Of a DNA stretch of 64,000 bases, positions 41,326 to 49,420 are shown piece after piece; position 1 is the stretch's first letter, and every line of letters starts with the position of its first letter. The DNA comes from Nitrospira defluvii (GTDB lineage Bacteria; Nitrospirota; Nitrospiria; Nitrospirales; Nitrospiraceae). The position numbers and the translations under genes were made by a program. Below the pieces are notes generated by a model. That model was not told the DNA's origin, ran no database searches, and saw only the letters and a list, made by a program, of their open reading frames with translations. The stretch lies in NCBI GenBank assembly GCA_000196815.1, contig FP929003.1:1054001-1118000 (forward strand), in the 5' to 3' direction.

Positions 41326-42357
41326 TTAGCGGGGATCGTCGCTCGGCGGAGCTGCGGGGCTGTGGCGATCGGCGGGTGCGGTTTCATTGGAGAGCGCCCA
41401 GGAGAGATTGCGTTGGAGTCCGGCGTATTTTGCACGACGGATGGGACTGTGTGTGAACGTGGTGGCGAAGGTCTGCTCATCCATCTTCGTCAGGGCCAGC
41501 AGCGACGGGGCGGCGGTGAGCGGGGAAGGTTGGAACCCTGGTTCGGTGGTTGGTCTGGCCTGGACGTTGTAGGGGCAGATGTCCAGGCAATCGTCGCAGC
41601 CGAAAATCCGGTTGCCCAGCTTTCGCCGGAGCTCCTCCGCGATCGGCGGTTCGGTGCCGCGAAGTTCGATGGTCAGGTAGGAGATGCAGCGCCCGGCATC
41701 GACGACGTACGGCTCGGTGATCGCGCCGGTCGGACAGGCCTGGATGCAGAGCGTGCAGCTTCCGCAGAGATCGCTTCCCGCCTCATCCGGCTCCAGTTCC
41801 AGGGTCGTCAGAATTTCTCCCAGGAGCAACCAGGAGCCGAAGTCTGTCGAGACGAGGTTCGAGTGTTTGCCGATCCAGCCGAGCCCGGCCTGCTGGGCCC
41901 AGGCCTTCTCCATGACCGGTCCCGTGTCGACATAAGCCCGGTTGAGGCTGCCTGCAGCCAGCGTGCCGATGCGCTCGGTGAGTTGGGCCAGCCTGTCGCC
42001 AAGGATCTTGTGATAGTCACGGCCCCAGGCATAGCGGGCAATGCGTCCGTTTCCCTGGCGTTCGTCGGCCCGATAGTCTGTGTAATAGTTCATCCCGACA
42101 GAAATGATCGATCGGCAGCCGGGCAGTACTCGGGTGGGGTCGGCTCGTCGTTCTGGATCACGGACCATCCAGGCCATGGTGGCGTGGTATCCGCGCCTGA
42201 GCCATTTTTGGAGCCGGTCGAGCAGGCCAGCTTCCGGATCCTGGTGATTTCGGTGTGTGGCTGGGTTCGCTTGAGTTGGAAGGCGGCTGATACCGACCGC
42301 GTCGAAGCCGAGTTCGCGGGCGGCTTGTTTGATGGCGACTGTGAGGGATGCGGACAT
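41326..42357 (-). CDS. queG: epoxyqueuosine reductase
   Basis: 343 residues from the ATG at 42357; the frame runs open further upstream, but that part is the shadow of another gene. The enzyme reduces epoxyqueuosine to queuosine in tRNA using cobalamin and two 4Fe-4S clusters, whose cysteines lie in CGSCTLCIQACPTG and FGCDDCLDICPYN. HSNLVSTDFGSWLLLGEI is another family block. Its ATG overlaps the stop of the upstream exported protein gene (TAATG). The C-terminal HEAT-like extension of longer homologues is absent. Confidence 0.93.
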   Translation of the reverse strand: MSASLTVAIKQAARELGFDAVGISRLPTQANPATHRNHQDPEAGLLDRLQKWLRRGYHATMAWMVRDPERRADPTRVLPGCRSIISVGMNYYTDYRADERQGNGRIARYAWGRDYHKILGDRLAQLTERIGTLAAGSLNRAYVDTGPVMEKAWAQQAGLGWIGKHSNLVSTDFGSWLLLGEILTTLELEPDEAGSDLCGSCTLCIQACPTGAITEPYVVDAGRCISYLTIELRGTEPPIAEELRRKLGNRIFGCDDCLDICPYNVQARPTTEPGFQPSPLTAAPSLLALTKMDEQTFATTFTHSPIRRAKYAGLQRNLSWALSNETAPADRHSPAAPPSDDPR

Positions 42358-42731
42358 TACGGCTTCGCGCACTCGAATCGCACCATGAATTGCCCGGTAC
42401 AATGGCCGGAATCGCAGCGAGTACATTGGCCGGTAATCCGCGTCTTCCAGTCCGTGCCTTTCTGATCGAAGGTGCAAAACGTGCGACCGGCCTTGGAGAT
42501 GGTCGTCCATGGTTTGTCGGTTCCCGGAAAGCGGGCGATGACGCAGCCGGCGGGAATCGGCACCTGGCACTGGTGGGTGGGATCGCCCTTTGCCATGCCG
42601 AAACTGCAGGACTGTTCGGTCGTCGCGGAGGAGTCGGGCGGCGCTTGGGCTTGCCCCTCGTCCGGAGCAAAGCTCCATGCGAGGGCACAGCCGAGTAGGA
42701 GCGGAAGGATCGAACGAATCAGCCAAGACAT
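42357..42731 (-). CDS. small exported cysteine-rich protein
   Basis: 124 residues. Signal peptide about 1-28 (LLLGCALAWSFA, then cleavage near GQA-QA); the Cys at 15 is inside the hydrophobic part. The mature chain has seven cysteines (in EQSCSFG, HQCQVP, GCVIAR, FCTFD, QCTRCDSGHC and FECAKP), implying disulfides or metal binding. I recognise no family. It is translationally coupled to queG through TAATG, though a periplasmic protein has no obvious link to tRNA modification. AACGGAG lies upstream of the ATG. Confidence 0.7.
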   Translation of the reverse strand: MSWLIRSILPLLLGCALAWSFAPDEGQAQAPPDSSATTEQSCSFGMAKGDPTHQCQVPIPAGCVIARFPGTDKPWTTISKAGRTFCTFDQKGTDWKTRITGQCTRCDSGHCTGQFMVRFECAKP

Positions 42732-43050
42732 GTTGGATCAACTCCGTTAAAGAGCGGCATGGTATCACAGCGGTCATTTCCGCAGCGAATCCTCCCCATA
42801 GCGCTTGTTCCACGCCAGTCCTGTCTACTACCGATTCTGTCCAACGACTGTTCAAAAACCCCCGTCGGTGTAGGGGGGCAAGAATCCGGCCCGGCGTAAC
42901 CTGATGCCAGTACAGGGAAGGGAAGGTGGCATGTTAGTTGCGTTGGCGTGGGGTATCGAGCGCCGTGCGGATACGTGTGTAGTGCGCTCGAGGGGGGTGG
43001 AGTGTGCCCGGCGATACACATTCTTCAATCTTGTTTCATCGGGTTGCACT
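42732..43050. other. 319-bp divergent intergenic region
   Basis: It separates queG's upstream gene from the receiver-PAS gene. A 5-bp GC hairpin (CCCCC / GGGGG) lies near 42860-42880, preceded by CTGTTCAAAAACCCCC, which resembles one arm of the palindromic repeat family and may be a decayed half copy. From 42904 the frame of the downstream gene is open. An ATG at 42931 has GGGAAGG before it and would add 40 residues, so the receiver-PAS start is not certain. No other gene seen. Confidence 0.45.
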
Positions 43051-43812
43051 ATGGCGCAGGCAAAAATTTTGATCGTCGATGACGAAGTGGTCGTGGCTGA
43101 AGACATCAGACGCCAGCTGCGCGCACTCGGGTACCTGGTCGTGGGCGTCGTGGCGTCCGGGGATGAGGCCGTCCGGCTGGCCGGAGAGCATCAGCCCGAT
43201 TTGATTCTGATGGATATCAAGCTGAAGGGGTCGATGGATGGGATCGATGCGGCCCGAACCATCCAGTCCCGGTATGGCACGCCGGTGATCTACCTGACGG
43301 CCTTTTCGGATGAAGAGACCCTGGAGCGAGCGAGGGAAACCCTGCCGTTGGCCTATTTAATTAAGCCGTTTGTCAGCAGCGATTTGCGCGCTGCGCTGGA
43401 ACTGGCGCTCTTCCGTCAGCGTGTGTCGCGTATTAGTGAACAGCGCGGGCGGTGGTTGGAGGCTGTCGTGCTGTCGATGGAAGATGCCGTTGTGACGGTC
43501 GATCAGCAGGGGCGAGTGACCATGCTCAACCCGGCCGCTGAAGGTTTGACCGGCTGGGCGCAGCCTGATGCGCTGGGGAAGGCCGTTCAGGAAGTAATGG
43601 TGTTGTTGGAGCCGGAGAGTGGGAGGCCGGTGCCGAGCCCGGCCATACAAGTGCTGCGTAAGGGAACGCCTGCCGGTCTTGGCGGGCGCCCGTTCCTTCT
43701 CGTGAGTCGCAACGGGCACGAGCATCGGATCACCGACAGCGCGGCCATGATCCGTGATGAGCGGGGTAACCCGTCAGGAGTCGTGTTGGTATTTCGCCCT
43801 GTTTCTGCGTAG
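43051..43812 (+). CDS. receiver-PAS response regulator
   Basis: 253 residues from ATG 43051, where the receiver domain begins (ILIVDDEVVVAEDIRRQL). Phosphoacceptor Asp is in LILMDIKLKG, the switch lysine in YLIKPFVSSDL. A PAS domain (about 135-250) follows, with VVLSMEDAVVTVDQQGRVTM. There is no DNA-binding or enzymatic output domain, so it may act through partner kinases or carry phosphate in a relay. This receiver subtype (KGSMDGIDAA) is common in stand-alone regulators beside hybrid kinases. No kinase is adjacent. Confidence 0.85.
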   Translation: MAQAKILIVDDEVVVAEDIRRQLRALGYLVVGVVASGDEAVRLAGEHQPDLILMDIKLKGSMDGIDAARTIQSRYGTPVIYLTAFSDEETLERARETLPLAYLIKPFVSSDLRAALELALFRQRVSRISEQRGRWLEAVVLSMEDAVVTVDQQGRVTMLNPAAEGLTGWAQPDALGKAVQEVMVLLEPESGRPVPSPAIQVLRKGTPAGLGGRPFLLVSRNGHEHRITDSAAMIRDERGNPSGVVLVFRPVSA

Positions 43813-43995
43813 CCGTTCAGATTCCCGCCGTTTGTCACTGTGTGATCATCCGGTCAGCAGGCCTCTTTGTATTCGCTCTGCCGTTGCGCTCGCACTGCGC
43901 GCATTCAGTGAGTATACTTCGTGAGTAGCGCTGCAGGCCGGTGAGCGATTCCGGTCGCCCGGGTGTTGAGACAGTTTCAAGGTGTGGAGGCACGC

Positions 43996-44085
43996 ATGAG
44001 TGTTGGTTCTGCAATTTTTCGGGTGCGACGTCCGTCTGAGGAGCGCCATTTCGTCAGCTCCACGAACCCCACCGTTATACTGTGA
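43996..44085 (+). CDS. 29-residue upstream ORF coupled to the SRPBCC gene
   Basis: ATG at 43996 has GGAGG 5 nt upstream. It encodes 29 residues, starting MSVGSAIFRVRRPSEERHF. Its TGA (44083-44085) shares the A with the ATG of the SRPBCC gene (TGATG). The downstream gene has no ribosome site of its own, so this ORF likely delivers ribosomes to it. The peptide itself has no known family and may matter only as a leader. Confidence 0.5.
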   Translation: MSVGSAIFRVRRPSEERHFVSSTNPTVIL

Positions 44086-44687
44086 TGCACAGACTACGAT
44101 TTGTCCTGAGCTGGGTTTGGTTGGCATCCGGCTGCCTGCTCGCCCTGATGACCGTGCCGGTCGGGAGCGTGATGGCCGGAGAGGTGGGTTCAACTCATCT
44201 GCTGCGGGCCCTCGTGGTGCAACCGGATCCTGACGGCGGTGTTCGGGCGACGGCCACGCTGCTCTTCCCCGGCAGCCCCGCCGTGCTCCAGTCGATTCTC
44301 TCCGAGTACCGTAAATGGCCCGAACTGTTTGAAACCCGGATGCGGGTGGCGCAGGTTGAAGAACGGGACGGGCGAGTCCTCACGGACATCTATATTTCAC
44401 ATGCGCTCCTGCCCGGTGAACAACGGCTGCTCTGTGAATCGCAGGCGTTGCCCGGCGGCGGGCTCATCACGCACCTCAAGGGAGGGGATTTCACACGGTA
44501 CCATCGGGAGTGGAGGCTGCAACCGGCCGGTGATGGCACGCAAACGCGGGCGGAATTTGACCTGTTGGTCGAGGTGAAGACGCTCGTTCCCGATTGGCTG
44601 GTTGCCGTCGCCATGGAGCGGGAACTCAATACCCATTTTCGACTGGTTCGAGAGCGGGCGTTGGATCGGATTACGAAGGAAAGGTGA
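44085..44687 (+). CDS. exported SRPBCC (START-like) protein
   Basis: 200 residues from ATG 44085 (a GTG at 44082 is alternative). A signal peptide (about 1-32, ending VMA-GE) is followed by a SRPBCC/polyketide-cyclase-like fold (about 40-190): SEYRKWPELFETRMRVAQVE, then a set of strands and a long C-terminal helix (ELNTHFRLVRERALDRI). Members bind lipids, quinones or other hydrophobic molecules. Export is less common for this fold; it may carry a lipid in the periplasm. The end overlaps the convergent thiI by 17 bp. Confidence 0.75.
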   Translation: MHRLRFVLSWVWLASGCLLALMTVPVGSVMAGEVGSTHLLRALVVQPDPDGGVRATATLLFPGSPAVLQSILSEYRKWPELFETRMRVAQVEERDGRVLTDIYISHALLPGEQRLLCESQALPGGGLITHLKGGDFTRYHREWRLQPAGDGTQTRAEFDLLVEVKTLVPDWLVAVAMERELNTHFRLVRERALDRITKER

Positions 44688-45849
44688 ACGTCGATAGTTC
44701 GGCCTTTTCGACCCCCTGTTTGACGAATGTGCTGATCTCCAGGCCCCGTTCGATGCGAAGGATATCGTCCGGCTTGGTTCTGGTGCTCGGGTGTAACGGC
44801 ACGAAGAGCTTGCAGCAGTCTTGATCCGGCTCGATCGATGTTGTGAAGCTCCCGATCTGTTGCGCCTGCTCGGTAATTTCGATCTTGTCCATCCCGATCA
44901 ACGGGCGCAGAAGCGGGAGTTCCGCGGCCGCCTCCACCACCGACAGATTCTCAGGTGTTTGCGAAGCGACCTGGCCGAGGCTATCGCCGGTGACCAGCGC
45001 CCAGCAGCCATGACGCCGCGCAAGTTCTTCCGCGATGCGCACCATGATCCGCCGATACAAGACGACGCGAAAGGCGGCCGGGGCGTTCGCGACGATCTCA
45101 CGTTGAATCTCGCCGAAGGGCACAATGTAGAGCTGCGAATGGTATTGATAGGCCGTCAGCAGCTGGACCAGCTCCTGGACCTTCTCTTCGGAATCGCGAC
45201 TCACCAGCGGGCGTCCGGAGAAGTGCACGAAGACTGCCTTGCAGCCGCGTTTCATCATCCGGTAGGCCGCCACCGGGGAGTCGATGCCGCCGGAAATCAA
45301 GCAGGCCACTTTTCCGCTGGTGCCCACGGGCATGCCGCCCGGGCCTGGGATCTTTCTCGCCGCGATATGGGCTTCTTTGGTGAGCAGCTCGATATGGAGC
45401 GTCAGGTCGGGCTGTTTTAGCTTCACGGCTTTGCCCGTCACCTCGTGGAGATAGCCGCCGACTTCGCGTTCGACGTCCATTGAGGTCAGAGGCAGGCGCT
45501 TATCCGCTCGTTTGGCCGTCACTCGGAACGAGTTGAACGTCTGTTCGGAGAGTTGCCGCTCGGCGACCTGTTTGATGGTCGTCAGATCCGGCGCCGTGAG
45601 ATCCAACGGCACGGATTCGGTCAGCAGAAAGTTTGAGACTCCGCACGTGCGACGAAGTCGCTCAATGACCAGGTCCGACGCGATTTCATCGGGAATCGTT
45701 ACCCGGATGCGTCCCTGCAGCGACTCGATCCGCCGGATCTTCAGATCCTTCAGCGCGAGCCTGAGATTGCGGACGAGCCGTTGCTCGAAGAAGTCGCGGT
45801 TGCGACCTTTGAGGGCGAGTTCGTGGTAGTGGACAATGGCGCAACGCAT
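44671..45849 (-). CDS. thiI: tRNA 4-thiouridine synthase ThiI, without rhodanese domain
   Basis: 392 residues from ATG 45849; the frame is open to 45993, but the family starts at MRCAIVHYHELALKGRNRDFF. It has a ferredoxin-like domain with THUMP (about 1-165) and a PP-loop ATPase (about 170-350, CLISGGIDSPVAAY). It adenylates U8 of tRNA for thiolation. E. coli ThiI (482 residues) has a C-terminal rhodanese domain needed for sulfur transfer; it is missing here, as in Bacillus, so another sulfur donor is needed. A palindromic repeat lies 11 bp before its start. Confidence 0.92.
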   Translation of the reverse strand: MRCAIVHYHELALKGRNRDFFEQRLVRNLRLALKDLKIRRIESLQGRIRVTIPDEIASDLVIERLRRTCGVSNFLLTESVPLDLTAPDLTTIKQVAERQLSEQTFNSFRVTAKRADKRLPLTSMDVEREVGGYLHEVTGKAVKLKQPDLTLHIELLTKEAHIAARKIPGPGGMPVGTSGKVACLISGGIDSPVAAYRMMKRGCKAVFVHFSGRPLVSRDSEEKVQELVQLLTAYQYHSQLYIVPFGEIQREIVANAPAAFRVVLYRRIMVRIAEELARRHGCWALVTGDSLGQVASQTPENLSVVEAAAELPLLRPLIGMDKIEITEQAQQIGSFTTSIEPDQDCCKLFVPLHPSTRTKPDDILRIERGLEISTFVKQGVEKAELSTFTFPS

Positions 45850-45860
45850 CGGATTATTGC

Positions 45861-45982
45861 AGGATGCTGAAAATGGCCGCCAGCTTCGTTCTCGACTCAC
45901 CAAAATCCTCAACGTACCGCGAGGGTACGCCTCCGGTTTTGTTTCGTCTGTGGCCTCGCTGGACGTCCATTTTGAGCATCCT
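45861..45982. repeat. palindromic intergenic repeat, copy 3
   Basis: The best-preserved copy, 122 bp. The ends AGGATGCTGAAAATGG (45861-45876) and CCATTTTGAGCATCCT (45967-45982) are inverted repeats with one mismatch in 16. The centre has the nested hairpin CGTACCGCGAGGGTACG. It lies between trxB and thiI on their template side, in tandem with copy 4. Confidence 0.75.
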
Positions 45983-46014
45983 GCCGGAGTCACATTCGAG
46001 AATCATTCGTGTTC

Positions 46015-46132
46015 CAGGCATCGCTTGATGTCGATGGCGTTCTCGGCTCGCTAGAATTCTCAGCATACCAAGGGTACGCCTCCGGTTGTCGCTCCGCTGC
46101 GGCTTTGTTGGATGCCGATTTTGAGCATCCTG
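46015..46132. repeat. palindromic intergenic repeat, copy 4
   Basis: About 118 bp. Its right arm (GATTTTGAGCATCCTGG, about 46117-46133) repeats that of copy 3. The left arm is decayed, and the centre reads CATACCAAGGGTACG. It ends 18 bp from the trxB stop codon. Together with copy 3 it fills the 301-bp gap between trxB and thiI; no gene is seen in that gap. Confidence 0.65.
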
Positions 46133-46150
46133 GCCGATCAGATGCAACGG

Positions 46151-47065
46151 TCATTGGTGCTCCAGAAATCGTTCCGCATCGATGGCGGCCATGCAGCCGG
46201 AGCCGGCCGCGGTGATGGCCTGGCGATATTTGGTATCCTGCACGTCGCCTGCGGCGAAGACACCCGCCACGCTGGTGGCCGTGCCTTGCGAGGTCAGCAG
46301 ATAGCCCTTTTCATCCATGGCCAGTTGGCCCTTGAAGAGATCGGTATTCGGACGGTGACCGATGGCGACGAAGACGCCGTCGCAAGCGAGTTCCGAAGCT
46401 GCTCCGGTCACGAGGTTCTTAAGCCGGGCCCCGGTGACCAGGTCAGTTCCGAGGATGTCCTCGACGACGGAATTCCAGGCGAACGAAATTTTCTCGTTCT
46501 TCATGGCGCGGTCCTGCATGATTTTCGAGGCCCGCAGTTTGTCCCGCCGGTGGACCACGGTGACGGTTCGGGCGAATTTCGTGAGGAAATTGGCCTCTTC
46601 CAGCGCGCTGTCGCCGCCGCCTACGACCAGTAAATCTTTTCCGCGAAAAAAGTAGCCGTCGCAGGTTGCGCATGTCGAGACGCCGTGTCCGATCAGCCGT
46701 GATTCATTCGGCAGGCCGAGCGCAATGGCCGACGCGCCCGTCGCCAGAATCAAGGTCGCCGCTTCCACCGTCTGGTCCCCGTCGATGGTCAGGCGAAACG
46801 GCCGCTGTGCGAGATCGACGGCTGAGACATCTCCGGTCAGGAATTCGGTGCCGAAGCGCTCCGCCTGGGCGCGCATCTCCTTCATGAGTTCGGGGCCCAT
46901 GATACCCTTGGAAAATCCGGGATAGTTTTCGACTTCTGTAGTCGTCGTCAGTTGCCCGCCGGATTGCCAGCCTTCAATGAGGAGTGGCGAGAGATTGGCT
47001 CTGGCTGCATAGATGGCGGCGGTGAGGCCGGCCGGACCGGACCCGATAATGACCACGTCGTGCAT
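46151..47065 (-). CDS. trxB: thioredoxin reductase
   Basis: 304-residue FAD and NADPH enzyme. The N-terminal FAD site is [19 protein letters not shown]; the redox cysteines are in [11 protein letters not shown] (CxxC). The NADPH site is [12 protein letters not shown], and the C-terminal FAD motif [20 protein letters not shown]. It keeps thioredoxin reduced. Length is typical. It lies 44 bp after coaE on the same strand. Confidence 0.95.
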   Translation of the reverse strand: MHDVVIIGSGPAGLTAAIYAARANLSPLLIEGWQSGGQLTTTTEVENYPGFSKGIMGPELMKEMRAQAERFGTEFLTGDVSAVDLAQRPFRLTIDGDQTVEAATLILATGASAIALGLPNESRLIGHGVSTCATCDGYFFRGKDLLVVGGGDSALEEANFLTKFARTVTVVHRRDKLRASKIMQDRAMKNEKISFAWNSVVEDILGTDLVTGARLKNLVTGAASELACDGVFVAIGHRPNTDLFKGQLAMDEKGYLLTSQGTATSVAGVFAAGDVQDTKYRQAITAAGSGCMAAIDAERFLEHQ

Positions 47066-47109
47066 GCGCGGATGCTAACACACCGAAGCCGCGAGGGAAA
47101 AGCCGCGAT

Positions 47110-47712
47110 CTAGGCCAGGGTGTGGAGCTTGTGGTAGAGCCGTTTGACCAGCGTCAACAGGCGTGGTCTGGGTGTGGTGCCGTCGAGCAGGTCATCCGCG
47201 GCTGCGGTCTTCTGCTTGAGAGGCATTTGGCTGCGAATGCGGCGGAGGGCTTCGGCGCGGGTGAATCCGTTGCGTTTGTAGAGGCGGGCAATTTGAGTTT
47301 CGCGGTCGGCGGTGACGACGATGACCCGGTCCACGCGCTTGTCGATACCGGCTTCGTAGAGGAGCGGAACGTCATAGACGACGACAGCCTTGGGATCGTT
47401 GCCTGCGGCCTGCCTGGTGAGTCTGGCCTGTTCACGCGCGACGCGGGGGTGAATGATCTGTTCCAGCCGGCGCAATTTGGATGGGTTTCGAAAGACGACG
47501 GCGCCCAGGGCCTGGCGATTGAGGGTACGATCGGGATTAAGGACGCCCTTGCCGAAGGTCTTGATGATGGCGCGCCAGGCCGGTTTGCCCGGTTCCACCA
47601 CCCGGTGAGCCAGCGCATCGGCGTCGATGACGATCGCCCCGCATCGCTCGAACATCTTCGCCACCGTGCTTTTGCCGGTCGCGACGCCGCCGGTGAGACC
47701 CACAAGAATCAT
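47110..47712 (-). CDS. coaE: dephospho-CoA kinase
   Basis: 200 residues from ATG 47712; an ATG at 47730 would add six. P-loop GLTGGVATGKSTVAKMF, then DADALAHRVVEPG with substrate-binding Asp, and the lid region RLYKRNGFTRAEALRRI with QMPLKQK. It makes coenzyme A from dephospho-CoA. Neither start has a strong ribosome site. Probably co-transcribed with trxB. Confidence 0.94.
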   Translation of the reverse strand: MILVGLTGGVATGKSTVAKMFERCGAIVIDADALAHRVVEPGKPAWRAIIKTFGKGVLNPDRTLNRQALGAVVFRNPSKLRRLEQIIHPRVAREQARLTRQAAGNDPKAVVVYDVPLLYEAGIDKRVDRVIVVTADRETQIARLYKRNGFTRAEALRRIRSQMPLKQKTAAADDLLDGTTPRPRLLTLVKRLYHKLHTLA

Positions 47713-47772
47713 AGGGCGGGAAGATACCATGGGGGGTGAGTGCTCGCAATGACGCTCGATTGACTTCTCGCC

Positions 47773-48837
47773 ATGCCCGGCGGTATGACCATTCGTATGA
47801 AAAACATGAAACAGTGCCTATTCGCCGCGCTCTTTGTGTGTCTATCGGCCTCGGTCGGGGTCTTGACCCTCTCCATCGCTCAGGCGGAGGAACCGGTTTC
47901 TGCCGAACGGCAGCCGCTGGTGGTCGCTTTGGATGGTTCGGGTCAGTACCACTCGATTCAGGAGGCGGTGGATGCCGCGAAGAAGGGTGACACCATTCTC
48001 ATCCGGCCCGGCGCCTATGCCGAGGATGTCACCATTCATAGCAAGGAAAACGTTCGACTCGTCGGGGCGGGCATGGATCAGGTCACGATCCTGGGCCGTG
48101 AACGCGTTGGAGTCTTCCATGTCGGAAAATGGCCCTATGGTGCGACGAATATCGAGATCTCCGGCCTTACGATCAACGAACATGGCGGCCACGCGATGGG
48201 GATGTTCAACGGCCGTGGCATCACCCTGCACCATGTGCGGGTCAAGGGTATGTTGTTTACGCAGCAGGTTGAAGATGTGCGCATCGAGGACTGTATCATC
48301 GGCGGCAGTGAAACCACCGGGGTACAATTCGCGAATTCTCAGGCAGTCATGCGGAGCAATTTCATCCATGACAACGACCATGGGGTGAGCGTCGCGGGCA
48401 AGTCCACGGTCCGACTCGAGCGAAACGTCATTACCAGAAGCCTGTTCGAGGCGGTGATCGTGAACGATCAATCGAAAGCCGCGCTGGTCGGGAACACCTT
48501 TGTGAAAAACGGGGGCGGCGCGGCATTTCTCGGAACCTCGCAGAATGAAGCCTCGGGCAATATCGTCAGCCTCAATGCGTACGGGTTTGTCGTCGCGCCC
48601 TCCAGCCGGGTGCTCTTATCCTACAACGCCATGCAGAATTCCGGATCGAACTACCTCCGGCACGGAACCCCCAACCAGCCCGCTCCGGAACTGAAGCCCG
48701 ATTCGGATTTGACGGTGGACCCACGCTTTGTTGACACCGCCCGGGATGATTTCAGATTGCGTGCGGATACCGCGCTGGTCAAAATCGGTGACTTTCCTTA
48801 CCTTGGTGCCCTCCCTCCCCTTGCGGAATCGCACTGA
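47773..48837 (+). CDS. exported right-handed beta-helix protein
   Basis: 354 residues; four in-frame ATGs (47773, 47785, 47797, 47806) precede the signal peptide CLFAALFVCLSASVGVLTLS, and the start is not settled. After cleavage near AQA-EE the chain begins with a pectate-lyase/NosD-like entry motif, YHSIQEAVDAAKKGDTILIR, and continues with parallel beta-helix rungs (about 60-300, for example NIEISGLTINEHGGHAMG). These folds occur in sugar lyases, surface proteins and copper-site assembly protein NosD. No catalytic residues can be assigned. It is divergent from coaE. Confidence 0.8.
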   Translation: MPGGMTIRMKNMKQCLFAALFVCLSASVGVLTLSIAQAEEPVSAERQPLVVALDGSGQYHSIQEAVDAAKKGDTILIRPGAYAEDVTIHSKENVRLVGAGMDQVTILGRERVGVFHVGKWPYGATNIEISGLTINEHGGHAMGMFNGRGITLHHVRVKGMLFTQQVEDVRIEDCIIGGSETTGVQFANSQAVMRSNFIHDNDHGVSVAGKSTVRLERNVITRSLFEAVIVNDQSKAALVGNTFVKNGGGAAFLGTSQNEASGNIVSLNAYGFVVAPSSRVLLSYNAMQNSGSNYLRHGTPNQPAPELKPDSDLTVDPRFVDTARDDFRLRADTALVKIGDFPYLGALPPLAESH

Positions 48838-48900
48838 CTTACACAGTAAAGCATAACAAATTGAGAGGTTAGCGCTGTTACTCAGCCCCCAAATTCCCTG

Positions 48901-48909
48901 TGCTATGCT
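48901..48909 (+). promoter_or_regulatory. extended -10 element before the 61-residue gene
   Basis: TGCTATGCT fits TGn plus a TATGCT -10 box. No good -35 lies at the proper distance. RNA would begin near 48917, some 75 nt before the start codon. Confidence 0.35.
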
Positions 48910-48992
48910 TCAGTGAGTGCACGGCATTCAGCTGTCTCCGGTGTGGCTCAAGAATTGCTGCACTACGACCGACAAGGGATTGGAGGTAACAA

Positions 48993-49178
48993 GTGGCCAG
49001 CTTTCGATTCGACCTGGAAAAGCGGAGTACCGACGGGATTCCCAACCTGGCGGAGCTGGAGTCCGGCAAACTGCTTGGGGCGATCCTTCCGATGTCCGAG
49101 CAGGCGCAACTCCAGTTGCGGGACAGTATCGAGGTGATCGACTACCTCATGAATCAGGAAGGTGTCGTCTGGAGTTAG
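48993..49178 (+). CDS. 61-residue protein of unknown function
   Basis: GTG start at 48993 with TTGGAGGTAACAA directly upstream, a near-ideal ribosome site. The product is acidic, without cysteines or a signal peptide: an N-terminal strand (ASFRFDLEKR), then helices (NLAELESGKLLGAIL, EQAQLQLRDSIEVIDYLM) and a C-terminal tryptophan. I know no family. It precedes the GH63-type glucosidase by 242 bp that hold no gene. The good ribosome site and clean codon use argue that it is real. Confidence 0.65.
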   Translation: MASFRFDLEKRSTDGIPNLAELESGKLLGAILPMSEQAQLQLRDSIEVIDYLMNQEGVVWS

Positions 49179-49420
49179 GCTCCAAGTCCTCCCGCTGAGT
49201 GTTCCTTTCCCATTCCTGTTCCGTCCCTTGTCATCACCCCCCACATCTTTCGCCGAATCTCGTAAGTATCGGTCTGCTGACTCGATGTCTGTCGTGCACG
49301 GTCGGCACTGCCTCGCTTCCTGACCTGACGCCCTGGAATCTCAGTTGAATCTTTCACGGGCCGGGCGCATGCTGGCGCCTGCGGCAACCTGCGTCGCGTT
49401 CAGTCGGGAGACCTCGTGTT

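Noticed and set aside
42358-42855. N-terminal extension of the queG frame
   Set aside because: These residues are encoded opposite phase to the small exported protein gene and do not match QueG; the ATG at 42357 fits the family start.
44076-44081. TATACT as promoter of the SRPBCC gene
   Set aside because: It ends 3 nt before the start codon, so RNA would begin inside the gene, and there is no -35. The upstream ORF explains translation better.
45836-46147. Short ORFs on both strands in the trxB-thiI gap
   Set aside because: They run through the palindromic repeats and owe their similarity to the repeat sequence, not to coding constraint.
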